From: TMED69 sp036130055
GTDB lineage: Bacteria > Pseudomonadota > Gammaproteobacteria > Ga0077536
Length of the DNA: 64,000 nucleotides
Assembly: GCA_036130055.1 (NCBI GenBank)
Contig: JAYYOR010000014.1
Coordinates: forward strand, 1-64,000
Direction: 5' to 3'
Below the pieces are notes generated by a model. It had not been told where the DNA came from. It was given only the letters and a program-made list of their open reading frames with translations, and did no database searches. This document shows positions 18,369-27,910 of the stretch, one piece after another. How positions within the stretch are numbered: position 1 is the first letter of the stretch; each line of letters begins with the position of its first letter. A program made the translations under genes and the position numbers.

Positions 18369-19082
18369 TTGGTGAAACAAACAATACGATTCTTTGGCTG
18401 GGATCTTCACCGTTATCAGCCATCCTCTGATCCACATGCCCAATTATCTGCCGCTATTAAATATGCTGGGATTAATGTAATTTTTGATATCGGTGCAAAT
18501 ATCGGACAGTTTGCCTTAGATTTGAGATCAGTAGGTTACAAGGGAAAGATAGTGAGCTTTGAGCCTCTATCGAGTGCTCATTCAATTTTATCTAAAAATG
18601 CTCGATTAGACACTAATTGGCTTGTGCATCCTAAAGCAGCGATTGGAGAAAAAGAAGGCACTACTGAAATTAATATCTCGGGTAACTCTGTTTCTTCATC
18701 AATTCTTCCTATGCTTGATAGTCATTCTTCAGCAGCTAACGATTCCGCGTATATAAATAGAGAAAAAGTTAATATTACCCGTATCGATACAATTAGCGAC
18801 CAATATCTAGACAGAAATTCTAGCCTATTTTTAAAAATTGACACCCAAGGATACGAATGGCAGGTGTTAGATGGCGCAATAAAGACGATAGATAAAGCAA
18901 ATGGTATCCTAATTGAGCTGTCTCTTGTAACCCTTTATAAAGATCAAAAGTTATGGCTTGAAATAATAAATAGACTCGAAGAAAGTGGCTTCCGTCTTTG
19001 GACTTTACAACAGGGATTCACTGATCCACGAAATGGTCAATCCTTACAAATGGATGCTATCTTTCTACGAAAAAAAACCTAA
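18369..19082 (+). CDS. FkbM family SAM-dependent methyltransferase
   Basis: From the TTG at 18369 this is 237 residues. The SAM-binding motif is VIFDIGANIGQFALDL near residue 36, then IVSFEPL near 62 and FLKIDTQGYEW near 153, all typical of FkbM O-methyltransferases. It probably methylates a glycan hydroxyl. The real start is uncertain: the strong ribosome-binding site fits in-frame ATT codons at 18345 or 18351, which would add six to eight residues. Confidence 0.88.
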   Translation: MVKQTIRFFGWDLHRYQPSSDPHAQLSAAIKYAGINVIFDIGANIGQFALDLRSVGYKGKIVSFEPLSSAHSILSKNARLDTNWLVHPKAAIGEKEGTTEINISGNSVSSSILPMLDSHSSAANDSAYINREKVNITRIDTISDQYLDRNSSLFLKIDTQGYEWQVLDGAIKTIDKANGILIELSLVTLYKDQKLWLEIINRLEESGFRLWTLQQGFTDPRNGQSLQMDAIFLRKKT

Positions 19083-19124
19083 AAACGCTACGAAAATGTA
19101 AGCACACGCTTTAATGAAAGAATC

Positions 19125-20438
19125 ATGCTTAATAAACTTCACTACCCTTCCTTTTTAATTCTTTTTGGACTTATCTTTGGTTTGGCCATAAGTCACTACC
19201 TTAGTTTTTTGTGGTCAAAATGGATGACGATTTTACTTTATATGATTTGTTTAATTTGGACCTTCCTCATAACAATTAAACAACGGTCACACCTTCTTCC
19301 GACCCAAGATCTCGATAAACTCACCTTCTTTTTCTTTTTTCTCATAACAATAGGTTTATTATTTGATTCGGGTTTCAGAGGGTTATTCACTGGCCATGCC
19401 CGATATTTTTTACCATTACTGATCGTGCCTTATTTCCTCGGTCGCGCGATGTGCCGGATTGACCTTATTCAATTTATGCGTTTAATCACTTACGCCACAT
19501 TTATCATGGCTTGTTTACTTTTATTAAATTACTGGATCGAGATTCAGGCTAGTACACGGAGATGGTCTTTTTTCGGATATGATCATTCTCCTCTACTTAT
19601 CGCTAACTTTTTAGTAATTAGTCTAGTTACTTTTTTTTTTCAACCTTACGTCAAAAAAAAGAACCATTGGTATGAAGTTATAAATTCCCTGCTTTTAATA
19701 GGAATAACCTGCCTTCTCGTTTGGGTATCAGGCCGTGGTTGGCTGCTAGCTGGTCTAATAACGATAACTTGTGTCACTATATTAACCTTCAGAAACAAGG
19801 TTCTATGGTATCGCTTATTTGTTGTATGGTTCGCTGCAGTGGTATCGATCGTTTTTTTAAAACTCGGAGTTGGCTATAAATTACTTTTAACAACCCCAGA
19901 AGTCACATTTGAAGGTTTAAATTTATTGCCTCCAAGAAATATCTTCGAAGGCTTGAGTTTTTTACGGCCGCCAGTTACAGGTCCTATTTTAGGCGAGGAA
20001 AGTTGTGAGCCTCTTTGGAAAGGAATTAACTCCGTAGCTATCCGACACATACTGTATTTGGAAGCTTTTGAGGTTTTTAAACTAAGCCCCATTATTGGGG
20101 TCGGTCCCGGAAGGATTGGTTTTTACTCTTGCAATGGGCCGGGTGGTTTCCCGCATGCAACATTATTGCAAGCTTTTTCTGAACTGGGTTTTATCGGAGG
20201 ATTATGTCTCTTATCAATTGCGACTTATTCCGGTGTGTCGTTATTACAATATTATTTAGCTTCCAGGGGGAAAAATGATGAATTTTTAGCAGCATTCGCA
20301 ATTTCATTATTTTTAATCTATTTTATTGGTGATCAAATTTATGGTAACTTTTTTATGATGCCAGGCTTTGCACTTATGTGTGGGTTCGCTGCAATGCTTA
20401 ATTCCACCCGAAAAACTGGGGACAAATCCAATGCATAA
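19125..20438 (+). CDS. O-antigen polymerase/ligase-like membrane protein (Wzy/WaaL)
   Basis: This 437-residue polytopic membrane protein has about 10-12 hydrophobic segments, and a Wzy_C-like core (VWVSGRGWLLAGLITIT near residue 200) followed by a large periplasmic loop (residues 240-320) rich in Pro and Gly (GVGPGRIGF). It probably polymerises repeat units or transfers the glycan to its carrier in the inner membrane. Polymerase and ligase cannot be told apart by sequence alone. The stop overlaps the next gene start. Confidence 0.8.
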   Translation: MLNKLHYPSFLILFGLIFGLAISHYLSFLWSKWMTILLYMICLIWTFLITIKQRSHLLPTQDLDKLTFFFFFLITIGLLFDSGFRGLFTGHARYFLPLLIVPYFLGRAMCRIDLIQFMRLITYATFIMACLLLLNYWIEIQASTRRWSFFGYDHSPLLIANFLVISLVTFFFQPYVKKKNHWYEVINSLLLIGITCLLVWVSGRGWLLAGLITITCVTILTFRNKVLWYRLFVVWFAAVVSIVFLKLGVGYKLLLTTPEVTFEGLNLLPPRNIFEGLSFLRPPVTGPILGEESCEPLWKGINSVAIRHILYLEAFEVFKLSPIIGVGPGRIGFYSCNGPGGFPHATLLQAFSELGFIGGLCLLSIATYSGVSLLQYYLASRGKNDEFLAAFAISLFLIYFIGDQIYGNFFMMPGFALMCGFAAMLNSTRKTGDKSNA

Positions 20439-21240
20439 TTTTCCTCGCATTACCGTAGTTACTCCCAGTTTTAATCAAGCAAAATATCTCGAACAAACAA
20501 TACTTTCTGTTCTCAACCAAAACTATCCTAATCTTGAATACATTATAATTGACGGCGGATCGACTGATGGAAGCAAAGATATTATAGAACAATATGCAGA
20601 ACATATTTCTTTCTCGTTGAGTGAACCTGACCGCGGTCAAACAGAGGCCATAAACAAAGGCTTAGTTAAAGCCACTGGCGAATGGATAGCTTGGCAAAAT
20701 TCTGATGACATCTACTATCCAGGGGTTTTTAGGGAACTGGCTGAGACCGCCGCTTTATACCCTGAAGTGGGTCTGATCATCGGAGACATGATGTTAATTG
20801 ACGAACACAATAAACCACTGCGGTGTCTCCGATACACAAAACCTGACTACAACGCTATGCGAGCTGAAGGTATGCTGATTGCAAATCAGGCAGCTTTTTG
20901 GCATCGAGACCTCCAACAAAAGTGCGGTTTACTAGACGAATCATTTAATTACTCATTCGACTATGAATGGTTTTTACGTCTGACCCGAAACACAAAAGGC
21001 CACCACGTATCTAAGATATGGGGAGCCCTACGGATACATGAAGAAACAAAAAGCAATAAGAAGTCTCAATTATTCTATGAGGAAAATTGCCGAATTTTAT
21101 TTGGACGGGAAATTCCCGCTTGGCAGAAGCCGTGGTTCAAACTACGACGCTTCATATTGATGCTGAGTCAAGGGCAATTTAAATATATTTTTAGAGGTAT
21201 ACTTAGACGCACGCTCAGATTCAAAGGGAGCCGTTACTAA
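20431..21240 (+). CDS. Glycosyltransferase family 2
   Basis: This 269-residue GT-A fold enzyme has ITVVTPSFNQAKYLEQTI near the N-terminus, IIDGGSTDGS near residue 40, and the DxD-like motif NSDD near 86. The start at 20431 (MHNFPRI) overlaps the polymerase stop by eight bases; a longer frame to 20368 would extend into that gene and is unlikely. It adds one sugar to the lipid-linked repeat unit at the cytoplasmic face. Confidence 0.9.
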   Translation: MHNFPRITVVTPSFNQAKYLEQTILSVLNQNYPNLEYIIIDGGSTDGSKDIIEQYAEHISFSLSEPDRGQTEAINKGLVKATGEWIAWQNSDDIYYPGVFRELAETAALYPEVGLIIGDMMLIDEHNKPLRCLRYTKPDYNAMRAEGMLIANQAAFWHRDLQQKCGLLDESFNYSFDYEWFLRLTRNTKGHHVSKIWGALRIHEETKSNKKSQLFYEENCRILFGREIPAWQKPWFKLRRFILMLSQGQFKYIFRGILRRTLRFKGSRY

Positions 21241-23096
21241 TGTGCGGCATTCTTGGTTGGATCGGTGACTATGGGCAAGACGATAGATTTCGCTTCGAGG
21301 CAGCGTTAGATTTGATCGCATATCGAGGGCCAGACGATAAAGGCGTCCATGCCGAGACAAGAGCTCTTTTGGGCCATAGGAGGCTTTCCATACTCGATTT
21401 ATCTCCGGCTGGTCACCAACCAATGATAGAACCAGCAAGTGGTGCCATACTAGTCTTTAACGGTGAAATTTATAATCATATTGAACTAAGAATCGAGCTG
21501 GAAGCACTAGGACATTGCTTTTTAGGACAATCGGACACAGAAGTACTACTTCACGCTTTAACTGAATGGGGCGAAAAAGTTTTACCACGCCTAAATGGAA
21601 TGTGGGCCTTTGCATTCTGGTCCCCCTTTACAAAAAAATGGCTGCTAGCCCGAGATCGTTTCGGAGTAAAACCACTATATTACCGGAAAGACAGGAAAGG
21701 ATTCGCCTTTGCATCTGAACCTAAAGCCTTGCTCGCACTTTTTCCTGAACATCGGTCAATCGAGGAATCGACCCTGTTAGATTTTTTGGGGAATAATCTT
21801 CTATATGCCAGAGATAAATCATTTTACCGTGGAATTTATTTACACCCCCCGGCGCATTTTTCTCTCTTCACACCATCAAGCGGTGAGCTAAATTTTGAAA
21901 GATATTGGGACTACCCAAAAGAAATTAGTTGGAAACTCACAGAAGAAAATGCTGTCACAGAATTTTCGTCGCTTTTTACAGACTCCGTAAGATTACGACT
22001 CAGAAGCGATGTTCCCGTCGGTGTAACTCTTAGTGGTGGCTTGGATTCAACCGGTATTCTAACCGCAGCAACGGGCCTGTCTTCCTCTTCATTAACCTGC
22101 TTCACCTCTACTTATAAAGAAAAAACACAAAGCGAATATCGTTGGGCAAAGCACGCATGTAAAACCGCTAATGCAGCTTTGATTCCAGTAGATGCCCCTG
22201 AAGAAAACTGGTTGGACACTCTGCGAGACATTGCATGGCACATGGATGCACCCGGATACTCCCCAGCTGTCTATCCTCTGTGGCTACTTATGAAGCGAGC
22301 TCGCACGGAAAAAATACCTGTACTACTCGAGGGACAAGGGGCCGACGAGGCGCTAGCGGGCTATCCGCAGTATGCTGTACTTGACCTACTCTCATATATA
22401 AAGGGCCAAAGTGGATCGCCACGTCAATTGAGTGCTATTGTAAGTCGGTTGACAGGACTAAAGAACACATTCACGCTACGTTGGGCGTTAACCTGGATGT
22501 TAAGAGAATTATCACCTACCTTATTAGAGTGGCATAGGAGAAGAGTGGGATTCCAGTCACTTCTTTTTAGAGACATCGATATACCGAAACACATAACGGA
22601 AATAAGGCAAAGTAGCGACATGGTTCAGGATCGTCTCCAAATGGATCATGCTGTTGCTATCCTTCCAGGGCTCTTACATTATGGCGACATTATAAGCATG
22701 GCTCATGGAATTGAGTCACGCAACCCGTTTTTAGACTACCGTTTGGTGGAATGGATGTTCAAACTACCACCACAATTGAGATTCAATTACGGAGAGACAA
22801 AGTGGGTATTACGACATTATCTCCGCTATAACAATCAAGCCACCATTGGCAACCGTCAAATGAAGAAGGGGTATCCAACGCCAATAGCCCAATGGTTAGT
22901 TGGTAAACATGGCTCTGAAATTACAAGTATTCTCACGGATAAAAAAAGTCCACTCTTTGAATTATGTGATTTAAAAAAAGTTAAAAGGCTAATTAAAAAG
23001 ACCCAGATGGGTTCGTTAACAGCTGAACATCACCTGTACAAATTGCTATCAACACAACTATGGATTCAAAAATGCATAGAAGCACAGGCTAACTGA
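21240..23096 (+). CDS. asnB: Asparagine synthase-like glutamine amidotransferase
   Basis: This 618-residue protein starts MCGILGW, with Cys2 as the N-terminal nucleophile of class II amidotransferases. The GATase domain covers about 1-190 and the synthetase domain has the PP-loop SGGLDST near 266. In polysaccharide loci these proteins (WbpS-like) amidate uronic acids rather than making asparagine. No uronate dehydrogenase is seen in the window, so the acid target may be the nonulosonic acid or another residue. The start overlaps the previous stop by one base (TAATG). Confidence 0.9.
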   Translation: MCGILGWIGDYGQDDRFRFEAALDLIAYRGPDDKGVHAETRALLGHRRLSILDLSPAGHQPMIEPASGAILVFNGEIYNHIELRIELEALGHCFLGQSDTEVLLHALTEWGEKVLPRLNGMWAFAFWSPFTKKWLLARDRFGVKPLYYRKDRKGFAFASEPKALLALFPEHRSIEESTLLDFLGNNLLYARDKSFYRGIYLHPPAHFSLFTPSSGELNFERYWDYPKEISWKLTEENAVTEFSSLFTDSVRLRLRSDVPVGVTLSGGLDSTGILTAATGLSSSSLTCFTSTYKEKTQSEYRWAKHACKTANAALIPVDAPEENWLDTLRDIAWHMDAPGYSPAVYPLWLLMKRARTEKIPVLLEGQGADEALAGYPQYAVLDLLSYIKGQSGSPRQLSAIVSRLTGLKNTFTLRWALTWMLRELSPTLLEWHRRRVGFQSLLFRDIDIPKHITEIRQSSDMVQDRLQMDHAVAILPGLLHYGDIISMAHGIESRNPFLDYRLVEWMFKLPPQLRFNYGETKWVLRHYLRYNNQATIGNRQMKKGYPTPIAQWLVGKHGSEITSILTDKKSPLFELCDLKKVKRLIKKTQMGSLTAEHHLYKLLSTQLWIQKCIEAQAN

Positions 23097-23190
23097 GAAA
23101 TTATCAATTTTTTCTTTAAGTCTGTGAACCTTTAAAAATAAAAAGGGAGAGTTTATTGTCCAAGAATTACGGTTCTTTATCGAATCGGCT

Positions 23191-24090
23191 ATGCAAAGCG
23201 AATATAAAATGAAAGATTATAAGAAACAAGCTAACTTAAGCACCGCGAAATTTTCAACATGGGAACAAGCTGTAAAATGGTTGCGCCAACAACCCTCTTA
23301 CCGGGATCTTGTTACAGCAGCATATTATGACGATCCTCTAGTTGATGCGGCCGAGCGTTATCGAAATAGTAACGAGTGGGAAACCATTCGGTCATTACTT
23401 CCTAATGTTAAGCATACTGCACTTGATGTTGGCGCCGGTAGAGGGATTGCAAGCTATGCGCTAGCACACGAAGGCTTCCAAGTGTCGGCACTGGAACCGG
23501 ATGCTAGTGAGTTAGTTGGGGCATCGGCCATACGATCTCTAGCAAAAATGCAAGACCTGCCAATCACAGTTGCACAAGAGTTCTCTGAACAACTTCCCTT
23601 CCCCGATAAGAAATTTGACTTAGTTTTTGCACGTGCTGTTTTACATCACCTCACTGATATGCATTCAGCTTGTCGCGAATTTTTTCGGGTGCTTAAACCA
23701 GGTGGTAAATTTATTGCGGTACGTGAGCACGTCATTTCACGCCCGGAAGATCTAGAATTATTTTTAAATATCCACCCGTTGCATCACTTATACGGTGGCG
23801 AAAATGCTTTTCTTCTTGAGGACTATATTACTCCGATATCCGAAGCAGGCTTAGAAATACAGCAAGTAATCAGCCCACTAGAAAGCCCAATAAATTTTGC
23901 ACCACATACTTTACAAACTCTAAAAAAAGAAATCGCAAAAAAAGCAACTAAGAATCTACCTTTCGCACGTGACATTGTTCGTTTTGGACTTGGAATACCC
24001 CCCGTTTGGTCGATAACTGAATATTTGCTCGGTAAAGTAGATCATCGCCCCGGACGTCATTATTCATTTATAGCGAATCGTCCAGAGTAA
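23191..24090 (+). CDS. Class I SAM-dependent methyltransferase
   Basis: This 299-residue protein has the SAM motif ALDVGAGRGIASYAL near residue 72, then FDLVFARAVLHHL near 144 and RVLKPGGKF near 170 (Methyltransf_11-like). The acceptor is unknown; a sugar of the glycan is likely by context. Start choice is open: a purine-rich site (AGGGAGA, 23144-23150) points to an in-frame ATT at 23155 or, in another frame, to a TTG-started 18-codon peptide whose TGA overlaps an in-frame ATG at 23209. Confidence 0.85.
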   Translation: MQSEYKMKDYKKQANLSTAKFSTWEQAVKWLRQQPSYRDLVTAAYYDDPLVDAAERYRNSNEWETIRSLLPNVKHTALDVGAGRGIASYALAHEGFQVSALEPDASELVGASAIRSLAKMQDLPITVAQEFSEQLPFPDKKFDLVFARAVLHHLTDMHSACREFFRVLKPGGKFIAVREHVISRPEDLELFLNIHPLHHLYGGENAFLLEDYITPISEAGLEIQQVISPLESPINFAPHTLQTLKKEIAKKATKNLPFARDIVRFGLGIPPVWSITEYLLGKVDHRPGRHYSFIANRPE

Positions 24091-24096
24091 AGACAT

Positions 24097-25047
24097 ATGA
24101 CAAAAATTCTAATCACTGGTGCCCACGGATTTATTGGGAGACATCTTTCCAAGTTTTTAGCGGCGAAAGGTCATCAAGTAATGGGAATAGGGCATGGGAG
24201 TTGGGTGCGGGAGGAGGCTTTGAGCTGGGGTATACAAGAATGGTTAGATGGCGATATCAACCAAGATAATTTACGTATTTTACAAGAACGAGGAGAGCCT
24301 GAGTTAGTGTTTCACCTCGCCGGCGGCTCGACAGTCGGAGCCGCTATAAAAAATCCCTACGAAGATTTTCTACGCACAGTTCAGAGTTCAATTGAGCTAC
24401 TAGAGTGGGTTCGCCTAGAGCTTCCCACGGTAAGGTTAATAGCTATTTCAAGTGCAGCAATCTATGGAGCAACATTCAATCGTCCAATCCCCGAAAATGC
24501 AATAGGAACACCCTATTCACCTTATGGATATCATAAGCAAATCATGGAGTCGGTATGTAAGTCCTATGGAGACAGCTATGGAATCGATTTTCGAATAGCA
24601 CGATTATTCTCTGTATATGGGCCAGAGCTCAAGAAACAACTACTCTGGGACATTTGTAAAAAACTTAAAAATTCAAACTCAAATCTAATTCTCGGTGGTA
24701 CAGGGGAAGAATTGCGCGACTGGGTCCATATTAAAGATGTTACTGCCGCTCTTGAATTAATCGGTTTCAACAATAACCCAAATCAATCCAATTACATTAA
24801 TGTTGGAAGCGGTATTGGTACGAGCGTGAAACAAGTTGCAGAGATTGTTACTAATGCATGGCAAAAAAACTCAGGAAAAACTATAAAATCAAACTTTAGT
24901 TTTTCAAATCAAAACCGACCAGGTGACCCTTTTAGTTTGATTGCAGAACCCTTGAGTCTCGCCCATTTAGGCTTTTCCGCAAAAGTATCTCTGGATGAAG
25001 GAATTCATGAGTACGTTAAATGGTTTTACCAGTTAATTAAGGATTAA
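24097..25047 (+). CDS. NAD-dependent epimerase/dehydratase
   Basis: This extended SDR of 316 residues has ILITGAHGFIGRHL at the N-terminus, an ISSAAIYG catalytic serine region near 117 and YGYHK as the Tyr-x3-Lys pair near 143. It probably makes or modifies a deoxy or epimerised nucleotide sugar for the glycan. The substrate cannot be deduced. It is packed between the methyltransferase and a glycosyltransferase with very short gaps. Confidence 0.85.
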   Translation: MTKILITGAHGFIGRHLSKFLAAKGHQVMGIGHGSWVREEALSWGIQEWLDGDINQDNLRILQERGEPELVFHLAGGSTVGAAIKNPYEDFLRTVQSSIELLEWVRLELPTVRLIAISSAAIYGATFNRPIPENAIGTPYSPYGYHKQIMESVCKSYGDSYGIDFRIARLFSVYGPELKKQLLWDICKKLKNSNSNLILGGTGEELRDWVHIKDVTAALELIGFNNNPNQSNYINVGSGIGTSVKQVAEIVTNAWQKNSGKTIKSNFSFSNQNRPGDPFSLIAEPLSLAHLGFSAKVSLDEGIHEYVKWFYQLIKD

Positions 25048-25048
25048 T

Positions 25049-26224
25049 GTGATTCGAATAGCTTTCACTTTAATAGGGGGTAAATCCTGGATAGGAGGGC
25101 ATAACTACCTAATTAATTTATTAAGGATTGTCACTACTAATAGACCTGACCTCGTAAAACCTGTTTTATTTTTTGGCACGGATACGGATCCTGAAGAAAG
25201 CCGTCCCTTCGAAATATTAAAAAATATCGAAATAATCATGTCCCCAGCGCTTAATGTAAATAGACGAACAAGTGCGCAAGTAATGAGTGTTTTGTTTGGG
25301 TCAGATAAATCCACTCGACGGTTATTCCACGAACATAAAATCGACGTGGTTTTTGAAAATGCACGATTCCACGGAAAAAATTTGGGAATCCCGGCAATCG
25401 CATGGATTCCTGATTTTCAACACCGCGAGTTGCCACACCTGTTTACAAAAAAATCATGGTGGAAGCGAGAGCTAGGTTTTCGAATGCAAATTAAATCTGG
25501 TCGAACTGTTATGGTCAGTAGTAATGACTCACGTCGCATTTGCGAACGATATTATCCGGGCGCAACCGGACGAACTCATGTCGTGCGTTTTGCCGTCTTG
25601 ACAACAAATCAACCGAGCGAAGAAACAGTAACCAAGGTACGAAAGTGCTACAATATTCCTTCACGATATTTTTACTTGCCAAATCAATTCTGGCAGCACA
25701 AAAATCACTTGTTAGTGCTCGAAGCAGTGGCTCTACTCAAACAAGAACACCCTGACATAGTAATTATAGCATCAGGGAAAGAATTTGATCCCAACAAACC
25801 AAACCATTTTAAACGAATCGTGACGCGTCGAAAGGAACTCAAAATTGAAGATCAATTTCGTTTGCTCGGACTGGTTCCACACAAAGATGTCACACCATTA
25901 ATGGTAGGTAGTGTTGCGGTTTTGAATCCATCGTTGTTTGAGGGGTGGAGTACGACTATCGAGGAAGCCAAAGGGCTTCAGGTTCCATTGATATTGTCAG
26001 ATCTTTCTGTTCATAAAGAGCAAGCCGATGGAATAGCCCGCTTCTTTGACCGTACGAGCGCACCTTCACTAGCTAAAACATTAGTTAAGGTATGGCTTGG
26101 TGAACCAACAAAAATAACTAAGGAAGGTGAAGGATTTAAATCAAACACCCATCGCATTCAGCGTTTTGCAGATGATTTTATAAATCTTGTACGCCATGTT
26201 GTAACAAATCAAGATCAAACCTAA
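25049..26224 (+). CDS. Glycosyltransferase family 4-like (GT-B)
   Basis: This 391-residue protein has an N-terminal acceptor domain (GGKSWIGGHNYLINLL) and a C-terminal donor domain with YLPNQFWQHKNHLLVLEA near 212 and NPSLFEGWSTTIEEAKGLQVPLI arrangement near 292, the EGW-x4-E nucleotide-sugar signature of GT4 enzymes. The start is a GTG at 25049, one base after the previous stop. It should add a sugar to the repeat unit. Confidence 0.88.
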   Translation: MIRIAFTLIGGKSWIGGHNYLINLLRIVTTNRPDLVKPVLFFGTDTDPEESRPFEILKNIEIIMSPALNVNRRTSAQVMSVLFGSDKSTRRLFHEHKIDVVFENARFHGKNLGIPAIAWIPDFQHRELPHLFTKKSWWKRELGFRMQIKSGRTVMVSSNDSRRICERYYPGATGRTHVVRFAVLTTNQPSEETVTKVRKCYNIPSRYFYLPNQFWQHKNHLLVLEAVALLKQEHPDIVIIASGKEFDPNKPNHFKRIVTRRKELKIEDQFRLLGLVPHKDVTPLMVGSVAVLNPSLFEGWSTTIEEAKGLQVPLILSDLSVHKEQADGIARFFDRTSAPSLAKTLVKVWLGEPTKITKEGEGFKSNTHRIQRFADDFINLVRHVVTNQDQT

Positions 26225-26231
26225 TAAGTAG

Positions 26232-26981
26232 ATGAAAGTTTCCATTATTACGGTCTCTTATAATAGTGCAAAAACTATTGAAGACACCATTCGTTCGGTC
26301 GCCAATCAAGATTATCTAAATATCGAACACTTGGTGGTAGATGGTTTGTCGACGGATAATACGATTCATATAGTAGAGGCCAATAGGCATCCTTATCTAA
26401 CTGTCACCTCGGAGCCAGATAAGAATATTTATGACGCCATGAATAAAGGACTAAAACAGGCGCAAGGAGATATTATTTGTTTTCTTAATGCTGACGACTA
26501 TTTTGCGTCGAACTTCGTTTTATCAAGAGTTGTTAGCCTAATATCTCAAAATGGCCTTGACGCGCTTTTAGCTGATGTTGGATTTTTTCACCCATCGAAC
26601 CCACAAAAAATAGTAAGGCATTATCGTTCTAACCGTTTCACCCCAAAACGTCTCGCATGGGGATGGATGCCTGCACATCCTGGGTTATTTCTTAAGAAAA
26701 CCGTTGCAGATCGTGTCGGTTATTTTAAAACAGACTATAAGATCGCTGGTGATTACGAGTACATTATTCGAGCCTTTCATGGTCAGAATCTAAAATATGA
26801 TCACTTAGCAGAAATAGTGGTAAAAATGCGATTAGGCGGAGTAAGCACTGCGGGTTTGAGAGCAAAAATACAACTCAATAGAGAGGTGCTTCGAGCTTGC
26901 AAAGAGAACGGGATAAAAACGAACCTTCTAAAAATTTTATCGAAATACCCTGCAAAACTTTTGGAGACTATGTTCAAATGA
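26232..26981 (+). CDS. Glycosyltransferase family 2 (WcaA-like)
   Basis: This 249-residue GT-A enzyme has VSIITVSYNSAKTIEDTIRS at residues 2-21, VVDGLSTDNT near 36, EPDKNIYDAMNKGL near 60 and the DxD-like NADD near 82. The EPDxGIYDAMNKG pattern is common in GT2 enzymes of colanic-acid-like clusters. The TGA overlaps the ATG of the next gene (ATGA). Confidence 0.9.
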   Translation: MKVSIITVSYNSAKTIEDTIRSVANQDYLNIEHLVVDGLSTDNTIHIVEANRHPYLTVTSEPDKNIYDAMNKGLKQAQGDIICFLNADDYFASNFVLSRVVSLISQNGLDALLADVGFFHPSNPQKIVRHYRSNRFTPKRLAWGWMPAHPGLFLKKTVADRVGYFKTDYKIAGDYEYIIRAFHGQNLKYDHLAEIVVKMRLGGVSTAGLRAKIQLNREVLRACKENGIKTNLLKILSKYPAKLLETMFK

Positions 26982-27910
26982 AAATATTAGTGACTGGGGC
27001 TAACGGATTCATTGGGAAAGCTTTATGCAAAAAATTAAGAAATCAGCAACACGACGTAATCGCAGCTGTCCGCAGACGATGTAACATCTCTAACGTTACT
27101 ATATTAGAAAATGAATATTCCTGGGAAAAAGCATTAATGAATCAAGATATTTTAATTCATACAGCCGGCCTCTCTCAGGTTCGAAAAGATACTGAAATCG
27201 ACCCTCTAGAGGTATATCGTTCAGTAAATGTCCAAAAAACTCGTATATTAGCTCAGCAAGCGGCTGCCTCTGGAGTGAAACTTTTCATTTTTTTGAGTTC
27301 TATCAAAGTTAACGGTGAGCTGACAAAGACTAATTCTTATTTTTCATTTAGGGATGAGGCATCTCCTAAGGAGCCCTATAGCATTTCAAAATGGGAAGCA
27401 GAACAAACATTGCGTGAAATAGCAGCAAAAACCAATCTGAAGATTGTAATTATTCGATCTCCCTTAGTTTATGGTCCTGGCGTAAAAGGTAACTTTCTTT
27501 CGCTTCTTAACTTATTGGACCGAGGTATCCCTCTACCATTTGGAAGTATCAAAAATAAAAGAAGTCTAGTCGGACTAAATAATCTAATTGACCTAATCAT
27601 CACCTGCACTGAACGTCCGGCGGCTGCTAACAAAACCTTCCTGGTGAGTGATGACGATGATCTGTCGACAACTGAATTACTTCAACGCCTAGCTTGCGCT
27701 CTTAACAAGCCCGTCAAGTTGTTGCCCTTCCCGACCTCAATCTTACAATTAGGTGCAAGTTTGTTAGGACGAAGAGATACCGCTCAACGTCTGCTAGGAA
27801 ATCTTCAATTAGATATATCCCACACTAAGAAAGCGCTCGACTGGTCGCCTCCCGAGGGAATTGAGACATGCCTAAAAGAAACAGCGAGCTGGTATTTATC
27901 AAAAAAATGA
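26978..27910 (+). CDS. NAD-dependent epimerase/reductase, WbpV-like
   Basis: From the ATG at 26978 this is 310 residues, with MKILVTGANGFIGKAL, the catalytic FLSSIKVNGE near 103 and YSISKWEAE near 133. The ATGA overlap with the previous gene supports this start over an upstream frame opening at 26897. In O-antigen clusters such a protein beside a WecA- or PglC-like transferase and WbpM reduces or epimerises the 4-keto sugar made by WbpM (QuiNAc or FucNAc). That role is inferred from order. Confidence 0.85.
   Translation: MKILVTGANGFIGKALCKKLRNQQHDVIAAVRRRCNISNVTILENEYSWEKALMNQDILIHTAGLSQVRKDTEIDPLEVYRSVNVQKTRILAQQAAASGVKLFIFLSSIKVNGELTKTNSYFSFRDEASPKEPYSISKWEAEQTLREIAAKTNLKIVIIRSPLVYGPGVKGNFLSLLNLLDRGIPLPFGSIKNKRSLVGLNNLIDLIITCTERPAAANKTFLVSDDDDLSTTELLQRLACALNKPVKLLPFPTSILQLGASLLGRRDTAQRLLGNLQLDISHTKKALDWSPPEGIETCLKETASWYLSKK

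Noticed and set aside
19125..20438. Wzx flippase
   Set aside because: The hydrophobic protein has a large periplasmic loop and a Wzy_C-like core, not the MATE-like pattern of Wzx.
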